In this document: positions 1 to 11,665 of the stretch, one piece after another
How positions within the stretch are numbered: position 1 is the stretch's first letter
How the letters are laid out: each line of letters opens with the position of its first letter
Source of the DNA: Homalodisca vitripennis
Lineage: Eukaryota; Arthropoda; Insecta; Hemiptera; Cicadellidae
Direction: 5' to 3'
NCBI RefSeq assembly: GCF_021130785.1
Contig: NC_060214.1
Coordinates: 43,383,001 to 43,447,000, forward strand
Length of the DNA stretch: 64,000 nt
The notes under the pieces: generated by a model
Database searches by the model: none
What the model saw: only the letters and a program-made list of their open reading frames with translations
What the model was told of the DNA's origin: nothing
Program-made: the position numbers and the translations under genes

Positions 1-744
1 ACGCAATTGAACCAAATCTTGTTCAAAACCCGTGTGCACTTCCAGTTTCTAGAACTAATTCTAAGTAAATACCATACTCTTTCTCATGCTCATACTCATA
101 CTTCCGCCCACCCTTGTTTTTCTGCTTTGTCATTACAAGTGCACTGAAAACCGCCACCACTATTCCAATCTACATATATACCTGTTAGAGAGTTGTTTAC
201 ACATTTCCTACAATTTTTCTCATTCAACGAATAATTCCTTTGCTTTACTTCCTAGTTTATGTCAACCGAACTTTATGGACTGTAAACTTAGATTCTAGAA
301 TAAGAAGGATAGGATCGAAAACAGCGTGGACTTATTTTCTATCCATCCGGATCTAAAATTTATTAAAAGGCATATAGCATAAAGTTATTATTTTAGGCTA
401 TATTTATGCTCTATGGAAAATTAATTAATTAAAAATGTTCTACCGAGGCATCTAATATTTTTATGTTAATTATAATGCATTTTTTTAAATAAATGATGTG
501 CTATCAGGATTTCTATTTGTTGAAGTCATTTTTTTCTTACTTAAAGAATATCTGGAGAATGAACTCTTTGAATGAGGGCTAATAAACGAGTAATACGCTT
601 AGTAATCCTACCAATAATTATTATAGCGATTCTAATGGATACTTTTCCAATATTTTTAATCTCCACCTTAAACACTTACTTGCGTAAAATAACCAAATAT
701 TAAGTATTAAAAACATAAACTATATTTATTAATGGAGGAGTTAC
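1..744. other. AT-rich left edge, no gene seen
   Basis: I see no exon here. The missing 3' exons of the minus-strand receptor that ends at 745 would have to lie here or beyond the window. A search by eye for a counterpart of the short third exon of the paralogue at 44664 found none, so they are probably outside the window. Confidence 0.5.
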
Positions 745-1019
745 CGAGTTAGTAACTTCTGTGCTAGAGTTAAACAGCAGAAGCACGTAGCAGTTACGAG
801 GCAGAACCCAGACTGTCTCTCTAGTAGAGGCGAACACTTCAACAGCTCTGACGTTCAAGAAGGAGAAGTAGGACTTGATAGTGACGTGGACAAATAAGGA
901 GAACGTAACGGCCATCAGCTGATCGCAGTAGAAGTCATTAGCCTGGTATACGGCGTTACACAGCATCCAGTAGGTGTTCATCAGAGACTTCATTTTCCTG
1001 ATTTTGGAGAATATGTTTT
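745..1019 (-). CDS. GR-A exon 2
   Basis: 275 bases, intact frame. The first half is almost identical to exon 2 of GR-B at the DNA level, the second half clearly diverged. It ends in phase 0 before gtaact, like its paralogue. Confidence 0.8.
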
Positions 1020-2485
1020 CTAAAATCATAGAAACAAACACTATTATATACAAATAAAATTATAAATATTCAGTTATAAATAAAACGTCATAGTTTTGTA
1101 TGAATTTCCATTACTAAAACCTTTTGTGGCAATGCCTATTTGAAACCGGTGATCCTCGGTCATATTTATTCTATGCAGATGGGCGTAAAGCTTAAACTTC
1201 CAGAATTTCATTAGTGATTGATCTTTTATCAATCAATAGTGTATGGCAATAGTACAATAATATCGGATAAATTTTTATTACAGATTCCACGGTAAAATGC
1301 TATCTCTATGTTTTGCCACTCGGGGAGCAGCATGCCATTCCATACAGGCTCTGCATGTACCACATGAGTACCAGTAATATATTTAATTTCTTCTATTTAT
1401 TGATATAAAATTTGTTTTCGAAAAGATAAAATTACATCTAATGATTATAACTACAGGCGTCACAAAAGGCAGCTAGTGACATCGTTATTATTTCCTATTT
1501 ACAATGTATTAGTTACACTCAGGTTCTAATACTGATATAGGACATTATGCTACTGTTCTCTGTACAATTATGTTATTCACTCTAATATTTTATTTGAAAA
1601 TACTGTAAATATAGTACTTATATATTGTCTGAAACGCATTTTTAATGTTTTTAACAAGCTGAGCTCCAAAATAAAACAAGCATTAAAATAAAAATACTTC
1701 AGTTAACCCCCATTTAATATTCGATCCCTATTTTAATTATTAAGTTTCCTTCAATTACAGTAAATAGTAACAATATTTTTAATTTCCAAAATCATATTTT
1801 GAAACACTAACGAATTTGTGAATTTTCTAATACACAACCTGCATATTGTAAGTTACCTACTGAGAGCAAACATTTTATTGGCTCATGCTTTCAGGTAGAT
1901 ATAGTAGGATAAATTGAGTGGATAATGGAATACAGTCTTACACAGCTAAGATATATATTTGTCCTCGTCAACATAATTATTAATAACATAATAACATAAT
2001 TATTAACCCCATCATAATTCGTAATCCTATTGTTTTAGATTCGATGGAAATGCTAACATTTTTCGCAGTTTCTTAATAAAACTTATTCTACTATTGGCTA
2101 TTAGGATATTTGCTGAAATCTACGTTCGAAAATATATTTAAAATTACATTCATTTGCTAATAAAAATATTTAAATGAGATCCAATTATAAGGAAATAAAC
2201 AGCATCCAATTAATCTAGCTGTTGCAAAGCCTCAAAATAAGCATACATATTGTAGAGCTGTGCATTGTTAAAATTTGTATTTACTATCACTTAGTAAAGT
2301 GTATGAGATTACATCACTATGCCACTAGAATTCGATAATTTTAATTTTAAGCATATTACGTACAACAATATATTTCAAGTTATTAACGTTCCTTGCCATT
2401 TTCACGCAACCCCCCTTTAATTAATTAATTGATTCCCTGTAAAGAGGAGCATTGTATATTTAAAAAATGCAATAAGCGAACTTAC

Positions 2486-3153
2486 GTCTTTTATGAATTG
2501 AATCGACATCAAGTGGATTATGGTTCATTTCAGTTAGTTGAATGATACTTTTATTGATTTCCTCTTTTATCTTGAAGTTGAGTATCCTCAAACCCATAGC
2601 GATATATTGAGCCACATTGTGTAAAATGAAGGAGGAAGGCAATTTCCGTACAGTTTATCAACATGATAGAGGTATAGCTTATCGCAAAGTAGTGTACCAC
2701 ATCTAGATCACTAATCACGAGGTTTACGAAGCTGATACTGAACAGTAAAGTTGATATGATGGTGATCACGAAAACCTTTACTCGGGTCTTGTCCTCTCTT
2801 TTTGTGTACTGAAGATCTCGGTAGGCTCTCTGCAGGGTACTGAGGACGTCAATAATCTTCGGGTACTTCCTGGTGCCTGTGAAGAACGTTACAGCCGCCA
2901 CTGTCTGTAGAGACACAATGTCCAGAACCATTGCAAATTTAATAGTTCTACAGTTAGACATTTCTTTCATAGTGGTCATATAGAGGTCGATGCAACAGAG
3001 TACTTCTTGCAGCAGGAATAACGCCAAACTCCTTATAAATCCTGTTAAGGAAAATGTGAGTCGCTTGATGTTTTTAGGTCCTGAAGTACTTTTCAATGGC
3101 AAATTTCCAAATAATCTTCCTATCCAAAGTATTGTATTTGGAAGATTATCCAT
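2486..3153 (-). CDS. GR-A exon 1
   Basis: 668 bases, where 3n+1 is required by the phase-1 donor, so one base is in excess. The main frame runs to 2551; the C-terminal part of the exon (VAQYIAMGL onward) reads in another frame down to the donor at 2485. The paralogous exon is 670 bases, which is 3n+1. Confidence 0.75.
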
Positions 3154-4712
3154 GGTGTGCGAATCCCAACGTTGGTGTTACGAAACCAAAACTTACATAA
3201 CAATTCCAGATGAAGTTATATACATTATTCATTATATTGATAAAATAGATTGGATTGCAGACTCTTTGAATAGGTTGGTAAAGATTGTTGGTTTGACCTC
3301 TATTGTTGAAAATCACTTCCAATAATTCTGTGATTGTTTTTGATCAATGAGAATTAAATATTCGACGAAGTAAAGCACGATGCTTTGTATAAGGACAGTT
3401 ACTATTTAATTATACAAAATTAATCTCGACATACATGAGGCAATACTGTTTTACAATAAACTTGAACTTTTACAGAACTAAAGTGAACACAGAAGTAAGT
3501 GATTTATTACTAATAGAGTTATTATGTTTTATAATTTTATACAAAATTACAGAAATTTCATTGCAACTTTAATGAATTAAAAAAATAAAATATATATATT
3601 TTTATTAACTATCAAAGAAAGATATACATTTTTATATGTACACTGTATGTAAGTGACTTGGCTGCACATATTATGATATGAATTAAAGCATCATTCTACT
3701 CCTCTCTTATGATTGTATTTTTATTTACAGACCTCTAGCATTCCATTAAATGAAGATTTCATAAGCTCATTATTGAGGAAGAATCTGACGTATTGAGTTT
3801 AATAAAGTCAAGTTCAATGTTGGTACTTAAACTATGTTTTCTGTTACTAATATCTGAATATTCCCTGTCTTAAGTTTTATTAGATAGGTCATATACAAGC
3901 TGTCTGCAACTTTATTCCTGATTGAATAGGATAATGAGAATAAAAATGTATAACAAAAGTAGATAGTGATTTAGAAATATTTTGTAAAGTTTTCTGTTTC
4001 TATATTTCGAATTTTATTTTATCTTTTAACGAGATCATGTTCTGTTATTTAGACTAACCATTAGCAGTTCTATAATTATTTGGAATATTATATATTACTT
4101 TTAGTAAACTCGTATGTTAATCACAATATTAACTTCTACAGATTTACTAACTTGAACTTCATAAAAGGTAGTTTTACGATGAACAGAAACTAACATGTTA
4201 CTAAGATAAAAGGTTATCAACTCAGGGCCAACCATCCTGCAGCAGAATAAAAGGCTGATAGCAAAGCCAAACTGCCTGCTACTAAAAATCTATGTATTAG
4301 CTAAAAGATCCTAATAACATATGCTTCTAACAGAAGTTTAATTTTCATGTTCTATGCTTAACTATGTATTGTGGACTTTGATTTAAACACTCATTCTTTT
4401 TCTTGGGCGAATTTTTTAGACTTAAGTAATGTTTTTTAGAGTAGAAATGCTTTTTAAATAGGCTAATAATGCACACTGGACGAGATTATTTTGAATGATA
4501 AAAGCATAGAAATATAATATGTTAATAAATATACGGATTAATGCTCTAATACTAATTAACTGTATTAGCTAACTTCACTACAACATTTTATGTGAGAATA
4601 ACATTGTTGTTCTATTAGTTTGGCAGCAAATTCATATTGGGTTTATTAATTTTTTAAATAACAGCCACCGCAATATATAATTTAACATAAAAAGTTTGAT
4701 TTTTTCTTTTAG
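3154..4712. other. AT-rich intergenic, nothing recognised
   Basis: Upstream side of GR-A. Short open frames only. A gtaagt occurs on the minus strand near 3190 and could mark a 5' untranslated exon of GR-A, but nothing else supports it. Confidence 0.4.
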
Positions 4713-4831
4713 GAAAAGAAGCTGAAATACATCGTTCAGCAATTAACCCAAAAGACCTTTCTTTAAAGCCGAAGAAGAGAACAGTGAATAAAGAGAAGAG
4801 AGATAAGACTTCGGGTTTGCTGTCCCCAACT
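4713..4831 (+). CDS. candidate internal exon, unrecognised protein
   Basis: A 119-base open segment bounded by a strong acceptor (pyrimidine run then ttttag) and a good donor (act|gtaagg). Read in the only frame that fits both ends, it begins with two bases completing a codon and ends on a full codon, giving 39 residues. These are polar and lysine-rich, starting KEAEIHRSAINPKDLSLKPK and ending SGLLSPT. Base composition is clearly less AT-rich than its flanks. I do not recognise a family and found no partner exon nearby, so it could belong to a gene with large introns. A chance open frame between splice-like sites remains possible. Confidence 0.4.
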
Positions 4832-6030
4832 GTAAGGCATTAAGCAATTAGAATTGAACTCTCCCATCAAAAAATATCTTAAGTTTGCAACATGTTACAA
4901 ATTACAACGTCACGTTAAAATTACGTTATATCACCAATCTTTTCTTATTCCTTCTGTATAATATGAAATTTTATATCTTGTCAGGTAAACCTCTATTCAC
5001 ATAAGGTTCTTTCCGGTCAGCCATGGTATTTTACTTGGAGCTTTGCCACAAATGATGCTTTTTAAACTTCATTGTCGACAAAATACATTGAAATTTTTCT
5101 TAATTGCACAAGACTGCTTAATCTAGTAAGTAACTTCTCCTTCCTAACTTGAACTTAAGTCCGAGGCAAGAAACTCTTTATTAACATAAAACGTGAATAT
5201 ATAACAAAGTCGATAGCAAAGTACCGAATATTCTCTTTTTAATTTATATTCCTACAAAAAATATTTATTATAGATATACATAAAAATCACATAAAATATA
5301 AGTTTGCAATAGATAAAATAAAGGTATAGAAATAATCATATGAGGTTTTCTTTCCTTCATTATCATCAGTTTGCAAATTTCGGATTATTATTTTCCTTCA
5401 AACCCTGAAGTTAGTCTTTTTTAATGAGGAATTCATTCTCAGTGTACTATTTTTACAATAACAAGTAACTAAAATTTTATCACTTAAATTAAAATTTATA
5501 CAGGCCGCGACCCCTATTCTGAATCACGGAAAATAAAATGAGCTGTGGCTAAACAATTCGAATCAAGTCCTCATAAAGTTTTCTCCTGAATCTTTGTGGG
5601 ATTCAGGCAGAATCCCACATTCTACTCGGTCAGACAAAGTTTTAGCCAGAGTTACAGTAAAATTTAATAAATATTCTTAAATTAGTAATCGAACATTGTA
5701 TTAAACGTTTATTGCATTTTTAAACCAATCTAGCTCACACCGGTTTTCAGAAAGTAGAAGAGACTGGGGGAGTATACCATTGCTGATACATCTGTGGAAT
5801 ATCGATTGATATACAATTAGATTGTCTAGACGATCCTCGTGTACTAGGTGGCCAGTAGCTGCAAACCGCACACCGCAATAACATTATAATTGGCATTACA
5901 TTGTGGTAATCATAATGGACTTGAAGATATTGGTTTGTGGCTTTCTAGGTTACAAGATCCACAGCCTATCCATCTTTAAAAAGTTAATATAATTTAAAAT
6001 TTTAAATGAATGTATTTTCTCTTTATTTAA
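4832..6030. other. AT-rich intergenic, nothing recognised
   Basis: Normal-looking sequence up to about 6030, where the composition suddenly changes to homopolymer runs. No coding or repeat signal noticed. Confidence 0.4.
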
Positions 6031-6172
6031 AAAAAAAACAAGACTCTTTTAAAAATTTTTTAAAAAAAAAGGGGGGGAAAATTTTTTAAAAATTTTTTTT
6101 TTTTTTAAAAAAATTTTGGAATTTTTTTAAAAAAATTAAAAATTTTTTTTTTAAAAAAATTTTTTTTTTATA

Positions 6173-6203
<31 letters not shown>

Positions 6204-8765
6204 ATTTAATTTTAAATTTTTTAGGAAAAATTTTGGGGGAATTTTAATTTAATTTTTAAAATTTTTTTTTTTGGTTTTTTTTTTTTTTAAAAAAAAAAAA
6301 TTCCTTTAAAAAAATTTTTTTAAAAAATTTTTTAAAAAATTCCCTTTTTTTTTTTGGGTTTAAAAAATTTTAAATTTTTACCAAATTCTTTTTCACCTTT
6401 CCGGGGTTTTTTTAAAAAATTTTTAAAAAAATTTTTTAAAAAACTTCCTTTTGGGGCTAAAAATAAATTTTTAAAAAAAAAAATTTTTTAAAAAAATTAA
6501 AAATTTTTTTAAATTTAAAAAAAAAAAAATTTTTTTTAAAAAATTTTTTTAAAATTTTAAAAAAAAGAGGGTTTGGGGGGTTTTTTTTAAAAAAATTTTT
6601 TGGGGTGGAAAAAAAATTTTTTTTTTTTTAAAAAAATTTTCCGGGAAAAAAGGAAACCAAAAAATTTTTTTACGGGGGAAAAAATAAAACAAAAATTTTT
6701 TTTTTTTAAAAAAAAAAAAAAAAAATTTTTTTTTTTTTTTTTAAAAAAAAAATAAAATTTTTTTTGTGTTTTAAAAAAATTTAAAATTTTTTTTTTAAAA
6801 AAACCCAAAAAAAAAAAAATTTTTTTAATTTTTAAAAAAAAAAATTTTTTTTGGGAAAAGGGGGTTTAATTTAAAAATTTTTTAAAAAAATAAAAATTTA
6901 AAAAAAATTTTTTTTTTTTGTTTTTTAAAAAAATAAATTTTAAAATTTTTTTTTTTAAACAAAATTTTTTTTTTAAAATTTTTAAAAATTTTTAAATTTT
7001 TTTTTTTTTAAAAAAAAAAATTTTTTAGTTTTTTTTATTTTTTTTAAAAAAAATTTTAAAAAATTTTTCCCTTTTTTTTAAAAAAAAAAAAATGAAATTT
7101 TTTAAAAAAAAAAAAAGGTTTTTTAAGGATTTCCCGGGGAAAATTTTTTCCTTTTGTTTTTTTTTCAAAAAAAACCCCCTTTTTTTAAAACCCCCCAAAA
7201 AATTTGGGTTTTTTTAAAAATTTTTTTTTTAAAATTTTTTTAAAATTTTTTGGTTTAAAAAATTTTTTTAAAAATTTTTTTTAAAAAAATTTAAAAGAAT
7301 TTAAAATTTATTTCCCCTTTTAAAAAATTTTTTTTTTTTTAAATTTTTTTGGGGGGGGTTTTTAAACCTTTTTTGGGGGGGGGAAAAAAAAAACCTTTTT
7401 AAAAAAATTTTTTTTTATTTTTTTTTTTGGGGGGTTTTTTTGGGTTTTTTTAAAAAAAATTTTTTTTCCCCAAAAAAAAAAAAAAACCAAAACCAAAACC
7501 CAAATTTTTTTTTTTTTTTTTTCCCCAAAAATTTTTTTTTTTCCCCCCCCTTTTAGGAAAATTTTTAAAAATTTTTTTTTCCCATTCCCCCGGGAATTTT
7601 TTGGGGAAAATTAAAAAAATTTTAAAAAAAAAGGGTTTTTTTTTAAAAAAAAAATTTTTTTTTTAAAAAATTTTTTTTGGGGGGAAAAAAAGTTTTTAAA
7701 AAAATTTTTTTGGGGGGGAAAAAATTTTTTTCCCCGGGGAAAAAAACCCCCTTTTTTAAAACAAAAAAAAATTTTTACCAAAAAAAAAGGGGTTTTTTAA
7801 ATTTTAAAAAAACCTCCCCTTTTTTTTTTTTTTTTTTCGGGGTTTTTTTTTTTTCCCCTTTTTGGTTTTAAAACCTTTTCCCCCCCCTTTTTTTTAAAAT
7901 TCCCCCTTTTTTAAAAAAAATTTTTTTTTTTAAAATTTTAAAAAATTTTTTTTTTTTTTAAAAAGAACCCAAAAAATTTAAAAAAAATTTTAAAAAAAAA
8001 AGGGGGTTGGGGGGTTTTTTTTTCCCTTCCCGGGGGGGCCCCCAAAGGGCCTTTAATTTTTTTTAAATTTTTTTTTAAAATTTTTTTTTTTTGGGGGAAA
8101 AAAAGGGGTTTTTAAAAATTTCCCCCCTTTTTTTTTTTTTAAAAAAATTTTTAAAATTTTAAAAATTTTTTTTTTAAAAAAGGGGAAAAAATTTTTTAAA
8201 ATTTTTTTTTTTGGAAAAATTTTTAAAAAAAATAATTTAAAAAAATTTTTTTTTTTTAAATTAAAAAAAAATTTTTTTTCAAATTTAAAAAATTAAAAAA
8301 AATTTTAAATTTCCTTTTTTTTCAAAAAAAAAGGGGGTTTTTTCATTTTTTTTTTTTTGGGGGGAAATTTAAAAAAAAAAGTTTAAAAAAATTTAAAAAT
8401 TTTTTCCCCTTTTTTTAAAAAAACCCCTTTTTTTTCCCCCCCCCCCCCCCAAAAAAACCCCCCCCCCCCCCCAAAAAAAAAAAAAATTTTTTCCCCCCCT
8501 TTTTAAAATTTTTAAAAAATTTTTAAAAAAATTTTTTAAAAAAATTTTAAAAAAAATTTTTTTTAAAAAAAAAAAAATTTTCCCCCAAAATTTATTTAAA
8601 AAATTTTAAACCCCCAAAAAAATTTTAAAAACCAAAAAAACCCCCCCCCAAAAAATTTTTAAAAAAAATTTTAAAAAAAAAACCCCAAAAAAAAATTTTT
8701 TAAATTTAAAAAAAAAAAACCCCCCCCCCCCCCCCCCCAAAAAACCCAAAAAAAAACCCCCCCCC

Positions 8766-8797
<32 letters not shown>

Positions 8798-10509
8798 CCC
8801 CCCCCCTTTTTTTCCCCTTTTTTTCCCCCCCCCCCCCCCCCCCCAAAAAAATTTAAAAAAAAATTTTTTTTAAAAAAAAATCCCCTTTTTACAAACCCCC
8901 CCCCCCAAAAAAAAAAATTTTCCCCAAAAAAATTTTTAAAAAAATTTTCCCCCCCCCAAAAAATTTTTTTTTAAAAAAAAATTTTTTTTTAACCCCCCCC
9001 CCCTTTTAAAAAAAAATTTTTTTTTAAAATTTTTTTTTAAACTTTAAAAAAAAAAAAACCCCCCCCCCTTTTTTTAAATTCCCTTTAAAAATTAAAAAAA
9101 AAAAAAAATTTTTTTAAAAAAAAAAAAAATTTTTAAAAAAAATTTTTTGTTTAATTTTTTTTTTTAAAAAAAAAAGGGGGGGGGGTTTTTTAAAAAAAAA
9201 ATTTTTGGGTTTTTAACCCCCTTTTTTTTCCCCAAATTTTTTTGGGAAACCAAAAAAAAAAAAAATTTTTTTTTTTTTAAAATTTAAAAATTTTTTTAAA
9301 AAGGGGTTTTTTAAAAAAAAAAAATTTTAAAAAATTTTTTTTTTTTTTTCCCCAAAAAAAAATTTTTTTTTTTTTTTTTTTAAAAAACCCCAAAAAAAAA
9401 AAAATTTAAAAAAAAATTTAAAAAAAAAAAAGGGGGCCCAAAAAATTTTTTTAAAAATTTTTTTTTTAAAAAAAACAAAAAAAAAAAAAAAAATTTAAAA
9501 AAAAATTTTTTCCCAAAATTTTTTTTTAAAAATTTTTTGAAAAAAAATTTTTTTTTAAAAAAATTTTTTTTTTTAAATTAAAAAAATTTTTTTTGGGGGG
9601 AAAAAAAAAGGGGTTTTTTTAAAATTTTTTCCCCAAAAAAAATTTTTTTTTTTTTAAAGGGGGTTTTTTAAAAAGGTTTTAAAAGGTTTTAAAAAAAAAA
9701 ACCCCTTTTTTCCAAAAAAAAAAAATTTTTTTTAAAAAAAAGGGAAAAATTTTTTTAAAAAATTTTTTCAAATTTTTTTTAAAATTTTTTAAAAAAAAAA
9801 AAAAAAGGGGGGGAAAAAAAAAAGGGGGGCCCCCCCCGGGGTTTTTTAGTTTTTTTTGGGGCCCCCCAAAAAAAAAAAAAAAGGGTTTTTTTTTTTGTTT
9901 TTTTTTTTTTTCCCCCAAATTTTTTTTTAAAAAAAAATCCCGGGGGAAATTTTTTTTCCTTTTTTTTTTTCTTTCCCTTTTTTTTTAAAATTTTTTTTTT
10001 AAAAAATTTTTTAAAAAAAAATTTTTTTTTTTAAATTTTTTTGGGGTTTTTTTGGGTTTTTTTTAAAAAAAAATTTTTAAAAATTTTAAATTTTTGGAAA
10101 TTTTTTTCCCTTTTAAAGGGCCCCCAATTTGTTTTTTCCCTTTTTTTCCCCCCCCTTTTTTTTTTTGGGGGAACTCCCTTTTTGGGGGGGGAAAAAAAAA
10201 AATTTAAAAAACCCCCCCGGGGGGGAAAAAAAAATTTTTTTTTAAACCCCCCCCGGGCCCCAAATTCCCCCTCCCTTTTTTTAAAAAAAGGGGCCTTTTC
10301 AAATTTTTTTTGGATAAAAAAACCGGGGGGGGGGTTTTTTTTTGGGGGGGGGGGTTTTTTTTTGGGGGGGGGGGGGGGGGGTTTTTTTGGGGTTTGGGGG
10401 GTTTTGGGGGGGAAAAATTTTTTCCCCGGGGGGGGGGGGGAAAAACCCCCAAGGGGGGGGGGGGAAAAAAAGGGTTTAAAAAAGGGGGGGTTTTTTGGGG
10501 GTTTTTTTT

Positions 10510-10550
<41 letters not shown>

Positions 10551-10929
10551 TTTTTTTTTTTTTTTTGGGGGTTTTTTTCCTTTTTTTCCTTTTTTTTTTT
10601 CCCCCCCTTTTTTTCCCCCTTTTTTTTTTTTTCCCCCCCTTTTTTTTTTTTGGGGGGGGAAAAAAAAATTTTGGGGGGAAAAAAAAAAAAACCTTTTGGC
10701 CCAAAACCCAAAAAAACTAAAATTTTTTTTAAAAAAAACCAAAAAAAAATTTTAAAAATTTTAAAAAATTAAAAATTAAAAAGGGGGGAAAAAAAAAATT
10801 TTTTTTTTTTTTTCCCCCCTTTTAATTTTTCCAAGGGAAAATTTTTTAAGGAAAATTTTTAAAAAACCCCCCCGGGGGGAAATTTTAAATAAATTAAATT
10901 TTTTTTTTTTTTTTAACCCGGGGGCCCCC

Positions 10930-10960
<31 letters not shown>

Positions 10961-11568
10961 AAAGGGGTTTTTTGAAAAAAAAATAATTTCCCCCTTTGGG
11001 TGGGTTTTTTAAAAAAAAAAATTTTTTTTTTTTTAAAATTTTGGAAAAATTTTTCCCCTTTTTTTAAAAATTAATTTTTTTGGGGGGAAAAAAAAAAAAA
11101 TTTTAAAAAGGCCGGGGGTTTTTTTTAAAAAAAAATTTTTTTTAAAAAAAATTTTTTTTTTTTGGGAAATTTTTAAAAAAAAAAAAAAAAAAAAAAAATT
11201 TTTTTTTTAAAAAGGGGTTTTTGGGGGGAAATTTTTAAAAAAAAAAAATTTTTTAAAAATTTCCCTTTTTTTAAAAAAAAATTTTAAAAAAAAAAAGGGG
11301 AAAAAAATTAAAAGGGGAAAAAATTTTTTTTTTTTTTTTAAAAACAAAAAAATTCTTTTTAAAAAAAATTTTGTTCCCAAAAATTTTTCCAAAAAAAAAA
11401 AATTTTTAAAAATTTTTTTTAAAAAGGAAAAAAAAAATTTTTTTTTTTTTAAAAAAAAAAAATTTTTTTCCTTTAAAAAAAAAAATTTTCCTAAAATTTT
11501 TAAATTTTTTTTCCAAAAATTTTAATTTTTTTAAAACCCCAAAACTTTAAAAAAATTTTAAAAAATTC
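6031..11568. other. homopolymer-run sequence, probable assembly artefact
   Basis: About 5.5 kb in which nearly every base sits in a run of two or more identical bases, commonly 4-15 long, of A, T, C or G; isolated single bases are rare. A and T runs dominate, with C-rich parts near 8430-9070 and G-rich parts near 10310-10560. Natural low-complexity DNA does not stretch all four bases this way. It resembles a consensus made from low-quality long-read signal, with run lengths inflated. The right edge abuts a C15 tandem repeat, a difficult template, which may explain the failure. Open frames here (poly Lys/Phe/Pro/Gly) are meaningless. Confidence 0.8.
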
Positions 11569-11665
11569 ACCCCCCCCCCCCCCCACCCCCCCCCCCCCCC
11601 ACCCCCCCCCCCCCCCACCCCCCCCCCCCCCCACCCCCCCCCCCCCCCACCCCCCCCCCCCCCCA
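11569..11665. repeat. perfect 16-bp tandem repeat, A followed by 15 C, six copies
   Basis: Single A residues lie at 11569, 11585, 11601, 11617, 11633, 11649 and 11665, exactly 16 bases apart, with only C between them. The complementary strand is (G15 T) repeated, a strong G-quadruplex former. The right flank (acagttcctttattc) returns at once to ordinary sequence. Confidence 0.95.

Larger units (their letters stand above)
745..3153 (-). pseudogene. gustatory receptor GR-A, 5' part (two exons), frameshifted
   Basis: Member of the insect gustatory receptor (7tm_7) family, multi-pass plasma-membrane chemoreceptors. Exon 1 is 3153-2486 and exon 2 is 1019-745, joined by a phase-1 GT-AG intron (donor gtaagt, acceptor ttttag). 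Exon 1 starts at ATG 3153 (MDNLPN), where its paralogue at 43032 reads MKNIPN. It encodes four hydrophobic segments, with the conserved stretches FGNLPLK and YPKIIDV. Exon 2 carries LMNTYWMLCNAVYQAND and two more membrane segments, ending TEVTNS at a gtaact donor. The last exons, with the seventh segment and the family's TYhhhhhQF motif, are off the window to the left. Exon 1 has one extra base near 2620-2626; removing it restores frame and collinearity with the paralogue. It is either a recent pseudogene or a gene hit by an assembly error. Confidence 0.8.

Noticed and set aside
6587..11392. Long open frames of Lys, Phe, Pro and Gly on both strands
   Set aside because: They only translate homopolymer runs in the probable artefact region; no start context, domain or complexity.
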